DNA from: CALBPI01 sp038524795
Lineage (GTDB): Bacteria; Pseudomonadota; Gammaproteobacteria; Steroidobacterales; Woeseiaceae
DNA length: 64,000 nucleotides
Direction of reading: 5' to 3'
Assembly (NCBI GenBank): GCA_038524795.1
Contig: JBCBIJ010000011.1
Coordinates: 1-64,000 of the forward strand
A program made the position numbers and the translations under genes. This document shows, in pieces, positions 60,839 through 64,000 of the stretch (within the stretch, counting starts at the first letter, position 1; each line of letters opens with the position of its first letter). The notes under the pieces are model-generated. The model saw only the letters and a program-made list of their open reading frames with translations, was not told the origin of the DNA and did not search any database.

Positions 60839-61128
60839 AATCACTGGATGTTCTGATCGAGCTCGAGGAGACGATCGTCGCGCGACTTGCCGACGCGGAT
60901 CCCGCAGCAAGCTACACGGCGCGCCTCGCTGCGGCCGGCGTAAGCCGTGTGGCGCAAAAGGTCGGTGAGGAAGGCGTCGAGGTCGCGATCGCCGCGGCAT
61001 CGGGTGCGAGCGATGAGGCGCTACTCTCGGAATCCGCGGATTTGCTCTACCACCTGGCCGTGTTGCTGGCCGTTCGCGGCTTGTCACTGACGGACGTAGC
61101 CCGCGTGCTGGCAGCGCGTCAGGCCTGA
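60835..61128 (+). CDS. hisE: Phosphoribosyl-ATP pyrophosphatase
   Basis: Hydrolyses PR-ATP to PR-AMP, step two of histidine synthesis, 97 residues. LIELEETIVARLADADPAAS, RVAQKVGEEGVEVAIAAASG (metal-binding Glu cluster) and ESADLLYHLAVLLAVRGLSL are HisE hallmarks. It stands alone, not fused to HisI, and no hisI is found in the operon. It overlaps hisF by 4 nt and the convergent dehalogenase gene by 10 nt. Confidence 0.95.
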   Translation: MKSLDVLIELEETIVARLADADPAASYTARLAAAGVSRVAQKVGEEGVEVAIAAASGASDEALLSESADLLYHLAVLLAVRGLSLTDVARVLAARQA

Positions 61129-62057
61129 CCGGAGTCTGCGAAGGCCACGACGCGCTCGGCGAGTTCGGGCCCGAGATCTTCCTGCAGGAAGTGGCCGCCG
61201 CCGCGCATGGTCTCGTGGGGTTGGTCCTGGGCACCGGGCACCCGTTCCTGAAACGGGCGCGCACCACCACGCGTGACGGGGTCGCGGTCACTGAAGAGTG
61301 TCACAACGGGCCGCTCGAACTGTTCCAGCGTCTGCCAGGCGCTGCGGTTATCAATCGCACCCGGATCGTCGGGCGTCGTCGGAACCAGCAAAGGGAAGGC
61401 CCGCGTGCCCGCCTTGTAGCGTCGGTTTGGAAACGGTGCATCGTAAGCGGCGACCTCACCATCGCTGAGCTGGCGCACGCTCGCTTTTTGCAGGATCTTC
61501 CCGATGGGGAACCAGGGAGACCAGCGAGCGAATCGCTGCCACTGACGAAAGGCGGCGGGAACAGTGCCCCGCCCCTCGGGCAGTCCCGTGTTGGCGATGA
61601 CAAGCCGGCCATACCGCTCGGGCTTATCCGCAACGGTGCGCAGGCCAATCAGACCGCCCCAATCCTGACAAAACAGCGTGATGTCATTGAGACCCAATGC
61701 GTCAAGAAACTGATGCATCCAGCCGACATGGCCGGCGTAGCTGTAGTCGCCAATGCTGCCGGGCTTGTCAGACTTGCCGAAACCAATGAGGTCCGGTGCG
61801 ACGACCCGGAAACCTGCCGCCACCAGCGGCGGAATCATGAATCGGTAGAGGTAGGACCAGCTCGGCTCCCCGTGCAGCAACAGGGCCACACGTGCAGCCG
61901 TCGGGTTCTCGTCTACGTAGTGCATCCGAAGCGCGCCGAGCCGGGCGTCGTCGATATCCACGTAGTGTGAGTCGAAAGGATAGTCGGGCAATGCTTCAAA
62001 GCGCGCTTCGGGCGTGCGCCAGACTGAGGTGCCATTAACTCGTCGTAGCAGGCTCAT
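61119..62057 (-). CDS. Haloalkane dehalogenase (subfamily I type)
   Basis: Alpha/beta-hydrolase predicted to cleave carbon-halogen bonds, 312 residues. LLHGEPSWSYLYRFMIPPLV is the oxyanion segment with the HGEPxW signature. The nucleophile Asp and halide-binding Trp are in LFCQDWGGLIGLR. AYDAPFPNRRYKAGTRAFPL is typical of the cap-proximal region. SDRDPVTRG supplies the acid and GGGHFLQED the His. The natural substrate is unknown. It overlaps hisE tail-to-tail and the thioesterase start by 4 nt. Confidence 0.9.
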   Translation of the reverse strand: MSLLRRVNGTSVWRTPEARFEALPDYPFDSHYVDIDDARLGALRMHYVDENPTAARVALLLHGEPSWSYLYRFMIPPLVAAGFRVVAPDLIGFGKSDKPGSIGDYSYAGHVGWMHQFLDALGLNDITLFCQDWGGLIGLRTVADKPERYGRLVIANTGLPEGRGTVPAAFRQWQRFARWSPWFPIGKILQKASVRQLSDGEVAAYDAPFPNRRYKAGTRAFPLLVPTTPDDPGAIDNRSAWQTLEQFERPVVTLFSDRDPVTRGGARPFQERVPGAQDQPHETMRGGGHFLQEDLGPELAERVVAFADSGQA

Positions 62058-62866
62058 GATTTGGGCTCCCTGAATATCCCGGTCTGGTAGCTGGCCGCAA
62101 GCAGCAAGCCCGCCTCACTGTAGGCGTAGGTTTCGGCGTTCAGAAACGAATGCCGAATGGCGCGACAGTGGGTGTCGAGCAAGACGAATCCGTCCCCGAC
62201 GGCGGCGAGTTCTTCATCGCTCGCATAGATGTGCGTCGACAGCGACACTGTCGACGCAAAGAGACGTCCATCACGCACAAAGAAGGTCCGCGGCATGGGC
62301 GTATCCACCATCGCGGCCAGCGCCTTCGCATCGAGTGGTCGCCGATCCGACTCGCGTACCCAGGTGGCTGAACGGGGCTTCGGGTTCTGGGTAAACGGAC
62401 GCCCCTTGGCAAGGTAGATTTCGTAGTGCCCAAACCACTTCGGTGTCATCTCGTTGGCATCGAGGCGGAAGCTCTCCGACTGCGGTCGCATCGGCTCCGG
62501 TTCGATGTCGTAGCGCGTTTCGGTCGGCGTGCGCTCCCCGGCGACAAGTGTGGCCGCCGCAAGAATCCGAGATGCGGATTCGGCCTCGCGAACTTCAACC
62601 TTCCAGAAATCGATGGTGCGCCGACGCTCCACAAGTCCCACCGACAGGCGCACCTTGTGGCCACGCACAGCGGTGTGAAACTGGACGTTCTGATTTACGA
62701 GTGCACCCCGCTTCTCGGGGTGTTGCTCCCAGCCGCTGACAATCGCCGCCGCAATCCAGCCGCCAAACGCGTTGTCCATATTCCAGAAGCGTTGATCCAG
62801 CTCAACTTCGTAAAGCCCTTCGCCCACTTCCTGCGGCGCGGTCGACTGGTCGAGAACGAAACTCAT
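62054..62866 (-). CDS. Acyl-CoA thioesterase family protein (TesB/4HBT_3-like)
   Basis: 270 residues with two hotdog-like halves. FWNMDNAFGGWIAAAIVSGW resembles the family's substrate-binding start, and QNVQFHTAVRGHKVRLSVGL the following strands. The second half has FFVRDGRLFASTVSLSTHIY and LLDTHCRAIRHSFLNAETY. Resembles TesB-like thioesterases acting on acyl-CoAs; the exact substrate is unknown. It overlaps both neighbours by 4 nt and is likely cotranscribed with lysA and the dehalogenase. Confidence 0.82.
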   Translation of the reverse strand: MSFVLDQSTAPQEVGEGLYEVELDQRFWNMDNAFGGWIAAAIVSGWEQHPEKRGALVNQNVQFHTAVRGHKVRLSVGLVERRRTIDFWKVEVREAESASRILAAATLVAGERTPTETRYDIEPEPMRPQSESFRLDANEMTPKWFGHYEIYLAKGRPFTQNPKPRSATWVRESDRRPLDAKALAAMVDTPMPRTFFVRDGRLFASTVSLSTHIYASDEELAAVGDGFVLLDTHCRAIRHSFLNAETYAYSEAGLLLAASYQTGIFREPKS

Positions 62867-64000
62867 GTCAGCAGCAGCTCCGGCGCGGGATCGCGCAGGT
62901 TGTAATGAGAGGCCATGGCCGCAGCGTAAGCGCCGGCGTTGGCGATGAGCAGAACGTCACCGCCCTCGGACGGCGGCAGCAGGCGGTCGCTGCCAAGCTT
63001 GTCGCCCGTTTCACAAATGGGGCCCACCACGGTGACCAGCTCCGAGGCGGGCGTGTCGAGCCGCGTCAGATTCACGATCTCGTGGTAGGCACCGTACAGC
63101 GCCGGACGAATCAGTGAGTTCATTCCCGTGGCCACGCCCACGTAGCGAACATCGCCTTTGCCCTTGGTTTGCGTGACACGCGCGAGCAGCACGCCAGCTT
63201 CGGCCACCAGGAAGCGACCGGGCTCAAGCCAAAGCTCCACACCCGGGCAGGCATCACGAACGGGCGCCAGTGACGCATCCAGTCGATCGAGATCGAGCGC
63301 AGGATCGCCGCGCTTTTCAGCGATCCCGAGACCGCCGCCGAGATCGATGGCGCGCACATCCGGGCACAGCTGCGCCACAGTGCTCAACGCCTCGCCAACA
63401 CTGCGCCAGGCGTCGCCATCCGTGATGCCGCTACCGACGTGCGCGTGAACGCCTGTGACCCGTGCACCGGCGGTATCGACGAGTTCGCGGAACTTCTCGA
63501 GTTCGAACAGCGGCACGCCGAACTTGGAGTGCACGCCTGCTGTGCGCACGTGTTCATGGTGGCCGCGCCCCTGCCCGGGGTCCACACGCACAAACACGTC
63601 ACGACCCTTGAAGAGCTCAGGCCAGGCCTCGAGCGGATACAGATTGTCGAGCGTCACCTGTGCGCCAGCGGCAAAGCCCGCCGCGTAGTCATCGCGTGGC
63701 GCGAAATTGGGCGTGTAGAGCATGCGGTCGCCGGGCAGCTCCGGATAACGCTCACGCACCCGTGCCAGCTCGCCCGGCGATACGCACTCAAAACCCAGGC
63801 CCGCCGCGTAGACGAGGTCCAGAATACCCGGGTGCGGGTTCGCCTTCATGGCGTAAAACACGCGATCCACGTGAGCAAGCGACAACAACCGTGCCATCTG
63901 CGCGCGAATGGTGGCCGCGTCGTAAACGTAACAGGCCTCGCGCGACCCGAGTGCCGAGATCAAGGCGTCCCGTCGGTCCTGCCACCAGGCTCTGGTTGCG
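62863..64000 (-). CDS. lysA: Diaminopimelate decarboxylase region, probably C-terminal part of a LysAC fusion (cut by window edge)
   Basis: PLP alanine-racemase-fold decarboxylase giving L-lysine. The PLP lysine is in FYAMKANPHPG; then FECVSPGELARVRERYPELP, GVHAHVGSGITDG, AIDLGGGLGIAE, LWLEPGRFLVAEAG and VVGPICETGDKLGSDRLLPP. The frame is open to the window edge, with AWWQDRRDALISALGSREAC before the usual LysA start and no ATG there. This matches the linker of Xanthomonad bifunctional aspartate kinase/DAP decarboxylase (LysAC). A TTG at 63963 is the only in-window alternative start. Confidence 0.9.
   Translation of the reverse strand, partial: ATRAWWQDRRDALISALGSREACYVYDAATIRAQMARLLSLAHVDRVFYAMKANPHPGILDLVYAAGLGFECVSPGELARVRERYPELPGDRMLYTPNFAPRDDYAAGFAAGAQVTLDNLYPLEAWPELFKGRDVFVRVDPGQGRGHHEHVRTAGVHSKFGVPLFELEKFRELVDTAGARVTGVHAHVGSGITDGDAWRSVGEALSTVAQLCPDVRAIDLGGGLGIAEKRGDPALDLDRLDASLAPVRDACPGVELWLEPGRFLVAEAGVLLARVTQTKGKGDVRYVGVATGMNSLIRPALYGAYHEIVNLTRLDTPASELVTVVGPICETGDKLGSDRLLPPSEGGDVLLIANAGAYAAAMASHYNLRDPAPELLLT

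Noticed and set aside
1..64000. tRNA genes, CRISPR arrays, insertion sequences or integrated phage
   Set aside because: No cloverleaf with a GGTTCGAATCC-like arm, no regularly spaced repeats, no transposase or integrase, and base composition looks even throughout.

Overview
The window is a GC-rich (about 64% G+C), densely packed stretch of a gammaproteobacterial chromosome. Several features point to the Xanthomonadales or a neighbouring deep lineage: a TrpR-like regulator heading the histidine operon, a HisF of Xanthomonas type, a diaminopimelate decarboxylase whose frame runs on upstream as in Xanthomonad LysAC fusions, an AddA/AddB-like pair of the gamma/betaproteobacterial type, and a TonB cluster with a DUF3450 protein. 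I see no insertion sequence, phage gene, CRISPR array, tRNA or rRNA. The assignment comes from protein and neighbourhood resemblance only.

Layout. 1-8.3 kb: the 5' part of recQ, a 7TM-PAS-PAS-GGDEF diguanylate cyclase, a glycerophosphodiester phosphodiesterase with a TIR-like protein, a divergent EEP-family phosphodiesterase, a FadB/FadJ-like beta-oxidation enzyme, and a dual cyclic-nucleotide-binding/rhodanese protein. 8.3-17.7 kb (minus strand): the fatty-acid/cell-envelope cluster rrtA-fabD-fabG-acpP-fabF-pabB-pabC-mltG-tmk-holB-pilZ. 17.8-23.4 kb: type II secretion genes gspG-H-I-J-K-L-M-N, without C, D, E or F. 23.4-30.7 kb (minus): addA, an addB-like gene and an alaA-like aminotransferase, the last preceded by an orphan intrinsic terminator. 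31.3-36.8 kb: etfB-etfA, a membrane protein, a peroxiredoxin, an HMG-CoA lyase-like gene, an acyl-CoA dehydrogenase and a 2Fe-2S ferredoxin. 36.9-42.5 kb (minus): DUF3450-exbB-exbB-exbD-exbD-tonB-TPR, an energised TonB system. 42.9-45.2 kb: a second acyl-CoA dehydrogenase and a divergent quinone oxidoreductase. 45.3-51.2 kb: a Leu-rich leader peptide with attenuator, then ilvC-leuA-leuC-leuD-leuB. 51.2-53.9 kb (minus): a SAM-I riboswitch controlling metY-metX. 54.0-61.1 kb: trpR-like-hisG-D-C-B-H-A-F-E, with no hisI. 61.1-64 kb (minus): the LysA part of a probable LysAC, a thioesterase and a haloalkane dehalogenase.

The genes form several amino-acid operons (Leu/Val/Ile, Met, His, Lys), each with a different visible control: transcription attenuation, a riboswitch, or a palindromic operator next to its own putative regulator. 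Beside them sit fatty-acid synthesis and oxidation genes. The electron-transfer flavoprotein operon and one acyl-CoA dehydrogenase share an upstream octamer. The rhombosortase gene lies divergent to the type II secretion cluster, which matches the known dependence of GlyGly-CTERM proteins on that pathway.

The observations most worth a second look are: a hisF gene whose only sensible start is AUU (or CUG); the ilv-leu attenuator, with a duplicated 10-mer that sets up competing helices; a minus-strand terminator with structured upstream sequence but no gene; the palindrome at the his promoter; and the TIR-like/GDPD/EEP neighbourhood.
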